Shown here in pieces: positions 35,410-44,703 of a stretch of DNA of 64,000 nucleotides. A model generated the notes under the pieces. The model made no database searches, was not told the origin of the DNA, and saw nothing but the letters and a program-made list of their open reading frames with translations. This stretch comes from JAVJUV01 sp047314965 (GTDB taxonomy: Bacteria; Pseudomonadota; Alphaproteobacteria; Rhodobacterales; Rhodobacteraceae): contig NZ_JBLBVK010000055.1 of the NCBI RefSeq assembly GCF_047314965.1, forward strand, positions 236,084 to 300,083. Direction: 5' to 3'. How positions within the stretch are numbered: the first letter of the stretch is position 1; each line of letters begins with the position of its first letter. The translations under genes were made by a program, and so were the position numbers.

Positions 35410-35948
35410 GCGTTGGCGGGTCCGTCGTTGTCGCCCGCGATCCGGTATTCGCCGGGCGTGAAGCCTGCCTTGCGCCGCTGACCGCCGAAGCGGCGCGCAA
35501 GCGCGATCAGGTGGAGCGTCGCGGAGGCGGCGGCACCTGCCGTATCGAGGCGCTTGGCGTCGGCGCGTTCCTCGGCCTGCTCCATGTTCTCGACCGTGAT
35601 GATGCCGTTGCCGATGCAGAGGCCCTGAAGTCCGAGAAGCATGATGCCGTGCGACGATTGCTCGACCACAACGTCGTAATGCGAGGTGCGGCCGCGGATC
35701 ACGCAGCCCAGCGCCACGAAGCCATCGAAGTTGGACAGCCGGTTGGCGATGCCGATGGCAGTCGGGATTTCAAGCGAGCCCGTGACCTCGATCGTCTCGT
35801 GCGCGGCACCGGCAGCGTCGAGGATCGAGCGGGCGGATGCCAGCTGGGCCTCGGAAATGGCCTTGTAGTAGGGCGCGATGACGATGGCGACTTTCACCGG
35901 GTCGGCGAATTCGGGAAGACCGAGATCGTTGTCGGAATGTCCTGCCAT
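35406..35948 (-). CDS. ribH: 6,7-dimethyl-8-ribityllumazine synthase
   Basis: 180-residue lumazine synthase that joins 3,4-dihydroxy-2-butanone-4-phosphate with 5-amino-6-ribitylaminouracil. V-T-G-S-L-E-I-P-T-A near 57 and G-C-V-I-R-G-x-T-S-H-Y-D with the catalytic His near 90 are exact. Its ATG shares one base with the ribB stop (TGATG) and its end overlaps nusB by four, so the three are tightly coupled. The C-terminus is about 20 residues longer than the minimal enzyme, with a basic tail. Confidence 0.96.
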   Translation of the reverse strand: MAGHSDNDLGLPEFADPVKVAIVIAPYYKAISEAQLASARSILDAAGAAHETIEVTGSLEIPTAIGIANRLSNFDGFVALGCVIRGRTSHYDVVVEQSSHGIMLLGLQGLCIGNGIITVENMEQAEERADAKRLDTAGAAASATLHLIALARRFGGQRRKAGFTPGEYRIAGDNDGPANA

Positions 35949-37072
35949 CAGCCCAGCTCCGATACCTTGCGGGTGCCCACGATTTCGAGACCGTAGGCAT
36001 CAAGGCCGACGACCTTCGGTTTCGGCGAATTGGTCAGGAGGATCATCTTCCCCACCCCCAGAGACGACAGGATTTGAGCGCCAAGCCCGTACTGGCGGAG
36101 CGTCTGGGGCGAGGCGGAATCGGCCGGAGCCAGCTTCATGGTGGTGTCGCGCAGAAGGACGAGGACGCCCCTGCCCTCAGCTGCGATAAGGTTCATCGCG
36201 TCACCGAATTCGTTCCGGCGGCCTTTTGGCCCCAGCCCCACGACATCCATCATCGGGTCGAGCGCGTGCATGCGGACGAGGACAGGCTCATCGCCCGAGA
36301 TATCGCCCTTGATCAGCGCGATATGCTCATCGCCGTGCGCGGTGTCTCGGAAAACGCGCATCTGCCATTCACCGCCGAATTCCGACGTCACGGTGTCTTC
36401 GCGCGTCACCGCCACGAGATTGTCGTGACGGCGGCGATAAGCGATCAGATCGCTTATGGTGCCGATTTTGAGGTTATGACGCTGAGCGAAGGCGACGAGT
36501 TCGGGAAGGCGGCTCATGGTGCCGTCGTCGTTCATGATCTCGCAGATCACGCCCGAGGGGTTCAGGCCAGCAAGGCGCGCCACGTCGACGGCCGCTTCGG
36601 TATGGCCCGCGCGGACCAGAACGCCGCCATCGCGCGCGCGCAGCGGGAAGATGTGGCCAGGGGTCGCGATGTCCGAAGCTGTCTTGCCAGCATCGATCGC
36701 AACAGCGACGGTGCGCGCCCGGTCGTGGGCCGAGATACCGGTGGAGACGCCCTCGCGCGCTTCGATCGAGACGGTGAAGGCGGTCTCGTGACGCGACGAG
36801 TTGTGAGACGCCATGAGAGGCAGGCCCAGTGCGTCGATCCTTTCGCCCGTCAGCGTCAGGCAGATCAGCCCGCGGCCATGGGTAGCCATGAAGTTGATCG
36901 CTTCGGGGGTCGCCATCTGTGCCGGGATGACGAGGTCGCCTTCGTTCTCGCGATCCTCGTGGTCGACAAGGATGAACATCCTGCCGTTCCTGGCATCTTC
37001 GATGATCTCATCGACCGGCGAGATGGCTTCGCGCCAGTTCTCTTCGACGGGTCCTGGTTTCTCGTAACTCAT
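35948..37072 (-). CDS. ribB: 3,4-dihydroxy-2-butanone-4-phosphate synthase with degenerate RibA-like half (RibBX type)
   Basis: 374 residues. Residues about 15-215 are an intact RibB domain, with [11 protein letters not shown] for metal and substrate and the H-I-F-P-L-R-A-R...G-H-T-E-A-A-V-D region. Residues 216-374 have the GTP cyclohydrolase II fold by alignment (V-R-M-H-A-L-D-P...[11 protein letters not shown]), but the three zinc cysteines and the E-G-R-G-I-G-L motif are gone; this half contains no cysteine. That matches the RibBX variant described in Proteobacteria, so only RibB activity is expected. ATG 37072 was preferred over an upstream start at 37105. Confidence 0.93.
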   Translation of the reverse strand: MSYEKPGPVEENWREAISPVDEIIEDARNGRMFILVDHEDRENEGDLVIPAQMATPEAINFMATHGRGLICLTLTGERIDALGLPLMASHNSSRHETAFTVSIEAREGVSTGISAHDRARTVAVAIDAGKTASDIATPGHIFPLRARDGGVLVRAGHTEAAVDVARLAGLNPSGVICEIMNDDGTMSRLPELVAFAQRHNLKIGTISDLIAYRRRHDNLVAVTREDTVTSEFGGEWQMRVFRDTAHGDEHIALIKGDISGDEPVLVRMHALDPMMDVVGLGPKGRRNEFGDAMNLIAAEGRGVLVLLRDTTMKLAPADSASPQTLRQYGLGAQILSSLGVGKMILLTNSPKPKVVGLDAYGLEIVGTRKVSELG

Positions 37073-37191
37073 GGTGCGTTCCGGGGCAGCTTTCAGGGTG
37101 TGCACTTAGCCCATGGTGTGCAGGATGACCAGAGGTAGGGGTCGGCTTGGACGTGACGTTTGCGCACGCCCACCCTGCACCGGTGCGGAGG

Positions 37192-37740
37192 TCAGAGAAA
37201 GTAGCGGTCGGCGGCGATATAGCCCGCAAGCCGGGCCGTTTCGGACCAGCCGCGTTCGAGATGGGTCTCGCCGATCACGACGATGCCATCCGCGGGAATG
37301 CCTCCCTTCAGGGCATGAATGCGCCTGCGGGTCTCGGACCATGTCTCGATCAGGCCGGGGGCCCTGTCCGCAGCCAGCAGGATCGGGTTGGCGGAGGCAG
37401 TGCGCGCCGGATCGTGAGGGGGATGAACGAGGGCCAGGAAATCGACCTGGCGAAGGGACGCCAGCCGATCCGAACGGGCGGCATCGATCCGGCTGTCCCG
37501 CAAAAGTCTGAGGGCGTTCGAAGAGAACAGGAGCGCCACGATATCGCGGCCCGTAGCGGCGCGGATGCCCGCATAGGATTTGTAATCTATGCCCAGTTCC
37601 TGCGCGCGCCTGACGCGACGGCGCGCAACCTCGATCGGGAGGGTCGGCAGAAGCTCGGCCCGCGCCCGTGTCCAGGTGTAGCGGCGCCATGAACCGCCTC
37701 GCTCCATCGTGGGGCCGTTGTTATGGCCGAGACCGCTCAT
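37192..37740 (-). CDS. Uncharacterised protein embedded in the riboflavin operon
   Basis: 182 residues. Its ATG at 37740 overlaps the ribE stop in an ATGA arrangement, so it is certainly translated with ribE. It opens with M-S-G-L-G-H-N-N-G-P-T, a short motif seen in small rhodobacterial proteins, followed by a Trp/Arg-rich segment and a helical domain (Y-K-S-Y-A-G-I-R-A-A-T-G-R-D near 52). The C-terminal part resembles no riboflavin enzyme or HAD phosphatase that I can recognise. It is cytoplasmic, with no signal. The gap to ribB is 119 bp. Confidence 0.8.
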   Translation of the reverse strand: MSGLGHNNGPTMERGGSWRRYTWTRARAELLPTLPIEVARRRVRRAQELGIDYKSYAGIRAATGRDIVALLFSSNALRLLRDSRIDAARSDRLASLRQVDFLALVHPPHDPARTASANPILLAADRAPGLIETWSETRRRIHALKGGIPADGIVVIGETHLERGWSETARLAGYIAADRYFL

Positions 37741-38333
37741 CCGGCCTCGGCCAGACGGGCGACGTAGCGCGCCAGAGTGTCGATCTCGAGGTTCACCCGA
37801 TCGCCCACCCGTGAAGCCCCCCAAGTGGTGACGGCCTTGGTGTGGGGGATGATGTTGACGCCGAAATCCGTACCCGAGACCTCGTTGACGGTCAGGGACG
37901 TGCCATTCAGGGCCACGGAGCCCTTGGGCGCGATGAAACGCGCGAGGTCCTTTGGCGCGCGGAACGTGAAGCGGGTACTGTCGCCCTCGGCGCGCATGGC
38001 CACGATCTCGGCGACGCCGTCGACATGCCCCGAGACGATGTGACCGCCGAGTTCGTCGCCGACCCGCAGTGCGCGTTCGAGATTGATGCGCCGACCGGTG
38101 GCCCAGGTATCGAGATTGGTTTTCGACACGCTTTCCGCCGAGACCTGCACCTCGAACCATGGTTTCGGGTCAACGCCAAGCGCGACGACCGTCAGGCAGA
38201 CGCCGTCGCAGGCGATCGACGCGCCGATGTCGATCGTGTCGATGTCGTAGGATGTCGCGATCCTGACGGTCAGGTCGCCTGCCTGTTCGAGGCTCAGAAC
38301 CTCGCCCATGTCGGTAACGATTCCGGTGAACAT
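37737..38333 (-). CDS. ribE: Riboflavin synthase alpha chain
   Basis: 198-residue enzyme that dismutates two molecules of 6,7-dimethyl-8-ribityllumazine into riboflavin. It has the tandem lumazine-binding repeats: M-F-T-G-I-V near residue 1 with S-I-A-C-D-G-V-C-L-T-V near 39, and again G-H-I-V-S-G-H-V-D-G near 98 with V-A-L-N-G-T-S-L-T-V-N. It is the first minus-strand gene after the capsule block and diverges from kpsS. No FMN riboswitch consensus is visible in the 100-bp leader. Confidence 0.96.
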   Translation of the reverse strand: MFTGIVTDMGEVLSLEQAGDLTVRIATSYDIDTIDIGASIACDGVCLTVVALGVDPKPWFEVQVSAESVSKTNLDTWATGRRINLERALRVGDELGGHIVSGHVDGVAEIVAMRAEGDSTRFTFRAPKDLARFIAPKGSVALNGTSLTVNEVSGTDFGVNIIPHTKAVTTWGASRVGDRVNLEIDTLARYVARLAEAG

Positions 38334-38434
38334 GGCCGCTCTCCTTCTCTTGTCTCCGGGGTAATGCGCTTCCCGGGGCGGCGCAAGCCGCGCGCACAGG
38401 TGACAGAACGCGCGCTGTTGCCTATGACAGCGGC

Positions 38435-39736
38435 ATGACCATGCAAACACGCCACCCCACCCGGCGCTTTCTTTTCCTTCAGGGACCGCACGGACCCTTC
38501 TTCGCGGGGCTGGCCGCAAGGCTGCGCGGCGCCGGCGCAGAGGTCTGGCGGGTTGGTTTCAACGCGGGAGATCAGCGGCTTTGGCGGGGTCCCGGGTATG
38601 TTCCTTATCAAGGTTCGCCCGAGGACTGGCCTGGCTGGCTGGGCTTGTTTCTGGACACGCATGGCATCACCGACATCGTATGTTACGGCGCGACGAGGCC
38701 CGTGCATCGGGCGGCGCTGGAATTGGCGAAAGCACGGGAACTCACGCCGCATGTTCTGGAAGAGGGGTACCTGCGCCCCTACTGGGTGACCTATGAGCGC
38801 GGCGGCGCGAATGCGGCGTCCCCGACGGCCAGGTTGAGCCTTGACGAGATGGATCGCGCGCTTCGCTCCGGAGGGCAGATCCTGACCGAGGCCCCGGACC
38901 GCTGGGGCGACATGCAGGCGCATATTTTCTGGGGAGCGGTCTATCACGGGCTGCTGATGAGCGGTGCCCGGCACTATCCCAACTTCCGGCCGCATCGCGC
39001 GCCCGGTGTCGGGCGCGAATTCAGGCTTCACATGATCCGGCTTCTCGAGATGCCATACCGGGGCCTGGGGCGCTGGCTGGCGACCCAGCGCATCCGGCTG
39101 GGCGGGTTTCCCTATCACGTGGTACTGCTGCAGTTGGCCCATGATGCGAATTTCCGTGACAACGGGCCATTCGACAGCCAGGCCGCGTTCCTGGACGCGG
39201 TCTTCCGGGGGTTCGCGGCCGGCGCGCCCGGACATCACCACCTGGTCCTGAAGGCGCATCCGCTGGAAGACGGGCGCGAGCCGCTTCGTCCGCTCATCCG
39301 GCGCCTCGCCCGCGATCACGGGCTGCAGGGCCGGGTGCATTTCGTCTCGGGCGGCAAGCTGGCGCGGCTTCTTGATGCGGCGCGGAGCGCTGTCACCGTG
39401 AACTCCACCGCCGCCGAACAGGCCTTGTGGCGCGGACTGCCGCTGAAGGCCTTCGGCGAGGCAGTCTATCGGCGGGAAGACTTCGTGTCGGAACAGTCCG
39501 CAGAGGCTTTTTTTCGGGCACCGAAAACACCCGACCGTAACGCCTACCTGACCTATCGCGCCTTCCTGCTGGCGACCTCGCAGGTGCCCGGTGGGTTCTA
39601 TGCCTTCCGAAGCCGGAGAAAGCTGCTTCGCCAGTTGCCGGACCTCATGCTTGACGCCGAAAGCCCGACCGAACGGCTGCTTGGGGCGGACAGGGCAGAT
39701 GCGGCGGCACCGCAACACCTTCGCATCGTCTTGTAG
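38435..39736 (+). CDS. kpsS: Capsule polysaccharide Kdo transferase KpsS-like
   Basis: 433-residue cytoplasmic or peripheral-membrane glycosyltransferase of the KpsS family, which adds the first beta-Kdo to lyso-phosphatidylglycerol as the lipid anchor of group 2-type capsules. R-R-F-L-F-L-Q-G-P-H-G-P-F-F near the start, E-E-G-Y-L-R-P-Y-W-V-T near 110, L-K-A-H-P-L-E near 270 and N-S-T-A-A-E-Q-A-L near 323 are family blocks. It is followed by an export lipoprotein gene and kpsC. There is a second ATG two codons later. Confidence 0.92.
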   Translation: MTMQTRHPTRRFLFLQGPHGPFFAGLAARLRGAGAEVWRVGFNAGDQRLWRGPGYVPYQGSPEDWPGWLGLFLDTHGITDIVCYGATRPVHRAALELAKARELTPHVLEEGYLRPYWVTYERGGANAASPTARLSLDEMDRALRSGGQILTEAPDRWGDMQAHIFWGAVYHGLLMSGARHYPNFRPHRAPGVGREFRLHMIRLLEMPYRGLGRWLATQRIRLGGFPYHVVLLQLAHDANFRDNGPFDSQAAFLDAVFRGFAAGAPGHHHLVLKAHPLEDGREPLRPLIRRLARDHGLQGRVHFVSGGKLARLLDAARSAVTVNSTAAEQALWRGLPLKAFGEAVYRREDFVSEQSAEAFFRAPKTPDRNAYLTYRAFLLATSQVPGGFYAFRSRRKLLRQLPDLMLDAESPTERLLGADRADAAAPQHLRIVL

Positions 39737-39829
39737 AAGACTGTCGTAAAACTGGAAAATCGCGAAACGCGGATCTAGGCTTCCTGCAAAATAGCCGAGG
39801 CAGGCAAAAAAGGTCGAGGAGACCGAGCA

Positions 39830-40960
39830 GTGACAGTTACAAAAAACACCCGTTCGCGGTGGGTCGCCATTTGCGTCGCCGCGAGCATCCTTTCCGGTTG
39901 CGGCCTTCCCCGCTCCGGTCCAACGAAGAACGAAATCTTCTCGGGATCGTTCGAGCGCAACGGCAACGCGTTCGTCGTAACAGCGGACGATCACGTCACG
40001 CGGGCCACGGCCTATGATCCGGCGCTTGGTTTTTCGCAGGGCTTCCTGAACGCCGGCGCGCTGGGATCGGATACGGTGCGCCCCGGTGACACACTTGGCA
40101 TGATGATCTGGGAGAACGTCGATGACGGGCTTCTGGCGGTCGATGGCGCGAATGCCTCGGCGCTGGAAGAGATCCAGGTCGATGGCGACGGCTTCATCTT
40201 CGTGCCTTATGCCGGACGCATCCGCGCGGCGGGCAACACCCCGGAAGCGATCCGCCGCATCATTACCGAGAAACTGGAAGCACAGACCCCCGACCCTCAG
40301 GTCATCGTGAAGCGCCTGGCCGGCGATGGCGCGACTGTTTCGCTGATTGGCGGCGTCGGTGCACAGGGCGTTTACCCGATCGAGCGTCCGACGCGTACCC
40401 TGACGGCGATGCTGGCGAAAGCGGGCGGCATCACGCTGCCGCCTGAGATCACGCAGATCACGCTGATCCGCGGAGGCCACAAGGGCACGATCTGGCTGCA
40501 GGATCTCTACGAGGATCCGCGTCTGGATATCGCATTGCGTGCGGGCGACCGGATCCTGGTCGAAGAAGACGAGCGCTTCTATACCGCGCTTGGCGCGACC
40601 GGCGCTCAGGCAAAAGTCCCTTTCGAGACGCAGACGGTTTCCGCCATCGAGGCGCTGGCGACCATCGGCGGCATCAATACCAATCTGGCTGACCCGACCG
40701 GCATCTTCGTCTTCCGGGACGAACCGGCCGAAATCGCCAACCGGGTTCTGAACCGCTTCGACCTGATGGGAACGCAGCGCATGGTCTATGTCCTGGACCT
40801 GACGACGCCGAACGGCGTGTTCGTGGCGCGCGATTTCGAAATCCGCGACCAGGACACGGTCTATGTCACCGAAGCTCCGTACACCCAGTTCAACAAGGTG
40901 CTGCAGGCTATTGTCGCGCCGGTCGGAACCGCCGCTTCGGTACAGAACCTCAGCAATTGA
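39830..40960 (+). CDS. Polysaccharide export lipoprotein, Wza/KpsD family
   Basis: 376 residues from a GTG preceded by GAGGAG. Signal peptide with lipobox A-S-I-L-S-G-C (Cys at about 24). The poly_export domain (V-R-P-G-D-T-L-G-M-M-I-W near 84, followed by V-D-G-D-G-F-I-F-V-P-Y-A-G-R-I) and SLBB-type repeats follow, ending in an amphipathic helix-like C-terminus. It should form the outer-membrane exit channel for capsule. It sits between kpsS and kpsC; kpsM/T/E are not in the window. Confidence 0.93.
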   Translation: MTVTKNTRSRWVAICVAASILSGCGLPRSGPTKNEIFSGSFERNGNAFVVTADDHVTRATAYDPALGFSQGFLNAGALGSDTVRPGDTLGMMIWENVDDGLLAVDGANASALEEIQVDGDGFIFVPYAGRIRAAGNTPEAIRRIITEKLEAQTPDPQVIVKRLAGDGATVSLIGGVGAQGVYPIERPTRTLTAMLAKAGGITLPPEITQITLIRGGHKGTIWLQDLYEDPRLDIALRAGDRILVEEDERFYTALGATGAQAKVPFETQTVSAIEALATIGGINTNLADPTGIFVFRDEPAEIANRVLNRFDLMGTQRMVYVLDLTTPNGVFVARDFEIRDQDTVYVTEAPYTQFNKVLQAIVAPVGTAASVQNLSN

Positions 40961-42954
40961 CGGAAGACATCGCGTCATCGCCGCCGCCTGACAACAGGCG
41001 GCGGCTTTGTGTCTACTCGGGCGGCTTCCTGACAGAAGGCCGGCTGAAGCGCATCCTGGACCTTGCCGGCTGGGACGTCTCGGTGGGCCTGCCGGGGGAA
41101 GAGGACTTCGTCGGTGTCTGGGGCCGCACGCCGACCGCGTGGCGCGGCGAGGCCGTGGCCGAATGGCGAGATGCGCCTGTTCTGACGGTCGAGGACGCCT
41201 TCCTGCGATCTGTCCATCCCGGACGTGTCCGGGGCGAAGCGCCGATGGGGCTGTGCCTTGACCGGATCGGGGTTCATTTCGACGGCTCACAGCCTTCGGA
41301 TCTGGAGAAACTGCTCGCAACGCATTCACTGGACGACAGTGCGCTTCTTGGCCGGGCGCGCGCGGCCATCGATACCATAAGGTACTGGCATCTTGGGAAG
41401 TACTCGGCCACCGACCCGGAACTGGACGTTCCCGAGCCCGGCTATGTCGTCGTTCTGGACCAGACCGAAGGCGACGCGGCGCTGATGGGCGCGGGGACGG
41501 CCGAGTTCAACGAAATGCTGGCTTTCGCAGCCGAGGAACATCCGGGCCTGCCGATCCTGATCAAGACCCATCCCGAAACCGTGGCCGGTGCGCGGCGCGG
41601 ACATTTCGACGACGCCCAATTGCCCGAGCGTGTGCGTTTCGTGACGGAACCCGTCAGCCCTTGGCGCCTCTTCGAGGGCGCCGTGGCGGTCTATACGCAT
41701 TCCTCGACACTGGGCTTCGAGGCGATCTTCGCCGGTCTGAAACCCCGTGTTTTCGGACAGCCCTTCTACGCGGGCTGGGGCCTCACGCAGGACCAGAATG
41801 CCCCGCCCCGCCGTGAGCGCATACTGACACGGGCACAGCTTTTCGCGGCGGCCATGATCCTTTACCCGGTGTGGTACGATCCGGTGCGCGATCGCCTATG
41901 CGAGCTGGAGGACGTGATCTACCAGCTTGCGGCGGAGGCACGCGCCTGGCGCGAAGACAGGCAGGGCTATGTCGCCATTGGCATGAAGGCGTGGAAACGG
42001 CCGCATCTGCGGCGGAGTTTCGGGCGAGAGATTCCGCTGAAATTCGCCGGCCGCGCGCCCTCGGGCGGCGACCGGCAACCGGTTGTCTGGGGGATGGCAG
42101 AGGCCCCTGGAGGCGCGCTGAGGATGGAGGACGGGTTCCTGCGGTCGCGCGGACTCGGCGCTGCGCTTGTCCCGCCCCTGTCGCTGGTGCTGGACGGCCC
42201 GTCGCTTTACTTCGATGCCTCAACTGAGAGCCGTCTGGACCGTCTGATCGGCGAATCCGGCAAATTGCCTGATGGAGAAATCCGACGTGCCGAGAGCCTA
42301 ATGCACAGGATTCGCACGGGAAACTTGACGAAATACAACATTTCGGCCCCGGCACCCGATCTTCCCTCCGATGGCCGGACACTTCTTGTCGTCGGGCAGG
42401 TCGAGGACGATGCCTCGGTGGCTTTCGGCACCTCGGAGGTGCGAACGAACCTCGATCTTCTGCGGCGTGCCCGGTCGGAGAACCCGGAGGCACGCATCCT
42501 GTGGAAACCACATCCTGACGTGGAGGCGGGTTTGCGCAAAGGCGCGGTATCCGAGGTCGACCTCGAGGGTCTGGCGGATATTGCACTTCTGAACATCGGC
42601 GCGGCGGAGGCGATCGGGCTGGCAGACGAGATCTGGACGATCACTTCGACGATGGGGTTCGAGGCGCTGATCCGGGGAAAACCGGTGACGTGCCTTGGCA
42701 TGCCGTTCTATGCCGGGCGGGGACTGACCCGCGACCTTGTCACGCGCCCCGCGCACAGGGCGCGCCACGAAGTGACGCTGGCCCAGTTGGCGCATGCCTG
42801 CCTGATCGGGTATCCGCGGTACTTCGACCCGAGAAATGGGGCACCGCTTTCGCCGGAGAACGCCGTGGCGCTCCTGGTCGATGGAATCGAGGTGCCGCCG
42901 GTCAACCGGTGGATGGCGTCATTGCAGCGCTTTCTTCCGTTCCGGCGCCGATAG
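40957..42954 (+). CDS. kpsC: Capsule polysaccharide Kdo transferase KpsC-like (two catalytic halves)
   Basis: 665 residues in two tandem homologous glycosyltransferase halves, which in KpsC alternately extend the beta-Kdo linker. Repeat landmarks occur twice: L-T-V-E-D-A-F-L-R-S and L-R-M-E-D-G-F-L-R-S-R-G-L-G; L-I-K-T-H-P-E and L-W-K-P-H-P-D; Y-T-H-S-S-T-L-G-F-E-A and W-T-I-T-S-T-M-G-F-E-A; P-F-Y-A-G-W-G-L-T and P-F-Y-A-G-R-G-L-T. The start is a TTG overlapping the previous stop (TTGA), coupling it to the export gene. Confidence 0.95.
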   Translation: MTEDIASSPPPDNRRRLCVYSGGFLTEGRLKRILDLAGWDVSVGLPGEEDFVGVWGRTPTAWRGEAVAEWRDAPVLTVEDAFLRSVHPGRVRGEAPMGLCLDRIGVHFDGSQPSDLEKLLATHSLDDSALLGRARAAIDTIRYWHLGKYSATDPELDVPEPGYVVVLDQTEGDAALMGAGTAEFNEMLAFAAEEHPGLPILIKTHPETVAGARRGHFDDAQLPERVRFVTEPVSPWRLFEGAVAVYTHSSTLGFEAIFAGLKPRVFGQPFYAGWGLTQDQNAPPRRERILTRAQLFAAAMILYPVWYDPVRDRLCELEDVIYQLAAEARAWREDRQGYVAIGMKAWKRPHLRRSFGREIPLKFAGRAPSGGDRQPVVWGMAEAPGGALRMEDGFLRSRGLGAALVPPLSLVLDGPSLYFDASTESRLDRLIGESGKLPDGEIRRAESLMHRIRTGNLTKYNISAPAPDLPSDGRTLLVVGQVEDDASVAFGTSEVRTNLDLLRRARSENPEARILWKPHPDVEAGLRKGAVSEVDLEGLADIALLNIGAAEAIGLADEIWTITSTMGFEALIRGKPVTCLGMPFYAGRGLTRDLVTRPAHRARHEVTLAQLAHACLIGYPRYFDPRNGAPLSPENAVALLVDGIEVPPVNRWMASLQRFLPFRRR

Positions 42955-42982
42955 CAGTGCGTTAGATCCGGCCGGAGTGCTC

Positions 42983-44092
42983 TCAGAAAGAAGACGACCG
43001 GGACAGCCAGCGTGTCATCACGTCGGGGCCGATGCAGCGGGTCTCGGTCAGTTGGAAGCGCTCGGCATCCGCCAGCGCCGAGAGGCCCATCACTCCAACT
43101 CCGGGCTGGCCCTCGGCCCCGATGGCAAGGCCGGCGGTGAAGACCACAAGTTCGTCCACGCATCCCGCTGACAGGAGCGACGCGGCAAATGTGCCGCCGC
43201 CTTCGCAGAACACGCGGGTGAGACCCTGATCGGCCAGCGTTTTTAAAAGGTTAACAGGATCGAGATGACCGCCTTTGACCTTGGCGGGCAGGAGGCGTGC
43301 CCCTGCCTCAGCCCAGCGCGTGACCTCTTCGCTGCTGGTCGCCGTGTCGCCATGGACAAGCCAGACGGGCGCGTGACCGATGGTGCTGGCGAGACGGCTC
43401 GGCCAGGGCAGGTTGAGATTGCGCGAGGCAACGATGCGGACCGGCTGCAAATCGGCTCCCATGTCGCGGACGGTGAGTTCCGGGTCGTCCGCGCGGGCCG
43501 TTCCGCCGCCGACCATAACGGCGTCATGACTGGCGCGCAGCGCGTGCACCATCCGCCGTGCCTCGGGGCCGGTGATCCAGCGGCTTTCGCCGGAGGCCGT
43601 GGCGATCCGTCCATCAAGACTGAAGGCGAGTTTCAGTGTCAGATGCGGGCGGCCACGGGTGACACGGGAGAGAAACCCCGAGTTCACCCGGCAGGCCTCC
43701 GCTTCCAGAACGCCCGTCGTGACGTCGATCCCCGCGTCGCGCAGCATGGCGATGCCCCGGCCGTTAACCTTGGGATCGGGATCCCCTGCCCCGACGACGA
43801 CGCGCGACACTCCCGCGGCAATCAGGGCCTCGGCGCAGGGTGGGGTCTGGCCGTAATGGGAACAGGGTTCCAGCGTGACATAGGCGGTCGCGCCTCGGGC
43901 CGCGTCTCCGGCCATCGAAAGCGCCTGGGTCTCGGCGTGCGGCCTGCCGCCATCAGAGGTTCGGCCGCGCCCGATGACACGGCCTTCGCTGACGATCACG
44001 CAACCAACGGCGGGGTTCGGCCAGACGCGCCCAAGCCCGCGCCGGCCTAGCGCCAGCGCATGAGCCATGTGGCGGCGGTCGTCTGCCGTCAC
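42983..44092 (-). CDS. ribD: Bifunctional riboflavin deaminase/reductase RibD
   Basis: 369 residues. The N-terminal cytidine-deaminase-like zinc domain has H-A-E-T-Q-A-L and [12 protein letters not shown], followed by the RibD-C reductase domain (S-L-D-G-R-I-A-T near 170, C-E-G-G-G-T-F-A near the end). It catalyses the second and third steps of riboflavin synthesis. Its ATG overlaps the nrdR stop by four bases. It is separated from ribE by the plus-strand capsule genes. Confidence 0.96.
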   Translation of the reverse strand: MTADDRRHMAHALALGRRGLGRVWPNPAVGCVIVSEGRVIGRGRTSDGGRPHAETQALSMAGDAARGATAYVTLEPCSHYGQTPPCAEALIAAGVSRVVVGAGDPDPKVNGRGIAMLRDAGIDVTTGVLEAEACRVNSGFLSRVTRGRPHLTLKLAFSLDGRIATASGESRWITGPEARRMVHALRASHDAVMVGGGTARADDPELTVRDMGADLQPVRIVASRNLNLPWPSRLASTIGHAPVWLVHGDTATSSEEVTRWAEAGARLLPAKVKGGHLDPVNLLKTLADQGLTRVFCEGGGTFAASLLSAGCVDELVVFTAGLAIGAEGQPGVGVMGLSALADAERFQLTETRCIGPDVMTRWLSRSSSF

Positions 44093-44553
44093 TCGTCCTT
44101 CTGCGGTGGGCGCAGCTCGCTCACGAATTTGTCGAAATCGTCGGCGGCCTGGAAATTCTTGTAAACGCTGGCGAAACGGACGTAGGCGACGGTGTCGATA
44201 CGCGCCAGTGTTTCCATCACGATCTCACCGATCGTGGTCGAGGGGATGTCGGTTTCCCCAAGAGATTCCAGCCGGCGCACGATACCCGAGATCATCTGGT
44301 CCATGCGCTCGTGTTCGACGGGGCGCTTCTGCAGGGCGATGCGGATCGAGCGTTCCAGTTTGTCGCGGTCGAAATCCTCGCGCCGTCCGTTGGACTTGAT
44401 GACGACGAGGTCGCGCAACTGAACGCGTTCGTATGTGGTGAAGCGTCCTCCGCATGCCGGGCAGAAACGACGGCGCCGGATGGCGACGTGATCCTCGGCC
44501 GGCCGCGAGTCTTTCACCTGAGTGTCGATATTTCCGCAAAACGGGCAGCGCAT
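44089..44553 (-). CDS. nrdR: Transcriptional repressor NrdR
   Basis: 154-residue ATP/dATP-responsive repressor of ribonucleotide reductase genes. The zinc ribbon M-R-C-P-F-C-G...[13 protein letters not shown] is exact and the ATP-cone follows ([12 protein letters not shown]). ATG 44553 starts directly at the zinc ribbon; the upstream in-frame start at 44601 would add a non-conserved segment. It is coupled to ribD by an ATGA overlap, the usual arrangement in alphaproteobacteria. Confidence 0.97.
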   Translation of the reverse strand: MRCPFCGNIDTQVKDSRPAEDHVAIRRRRFCPACGGRFTTYERVQLRDLVVIKSNGRREDFDRDKLERSIRIALQKRPVEHERMDQMISGIVRRLESLGETDIPSTTIGEIVMETLARIDTVAYVRFASVYKNFQAADDFDKFVSELRPPQKDE

Positions 44554-44703
44554 CTGCCACTTCTCCCTGCCTTCTTGGGCCAGGATTGGCCCGCCCCACA
44601 CATCTTATAGGGGAGAGCCTGCATTTTGGGTAGGGGCGAATTGGGCACACCAGATGCGGGAAGTAAAATGCGTTGCCTCATTGCACCGGGTCGGGCTGCT
44701 GGC

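Noticed and set aside
38334..38434. FMN riboswitch upstream of ribE
   Set aside because: The conserved FMN riboswitch core is not present in the 100-bp gap or before ribB or ribD.
38294..41329. 1011-codon minus-strand open frame across kpsS and the export gene
   Set aside because: Antisense to two genes with strong family motifs; its composition is that of an antisense shadow and it also overlaps ribE.
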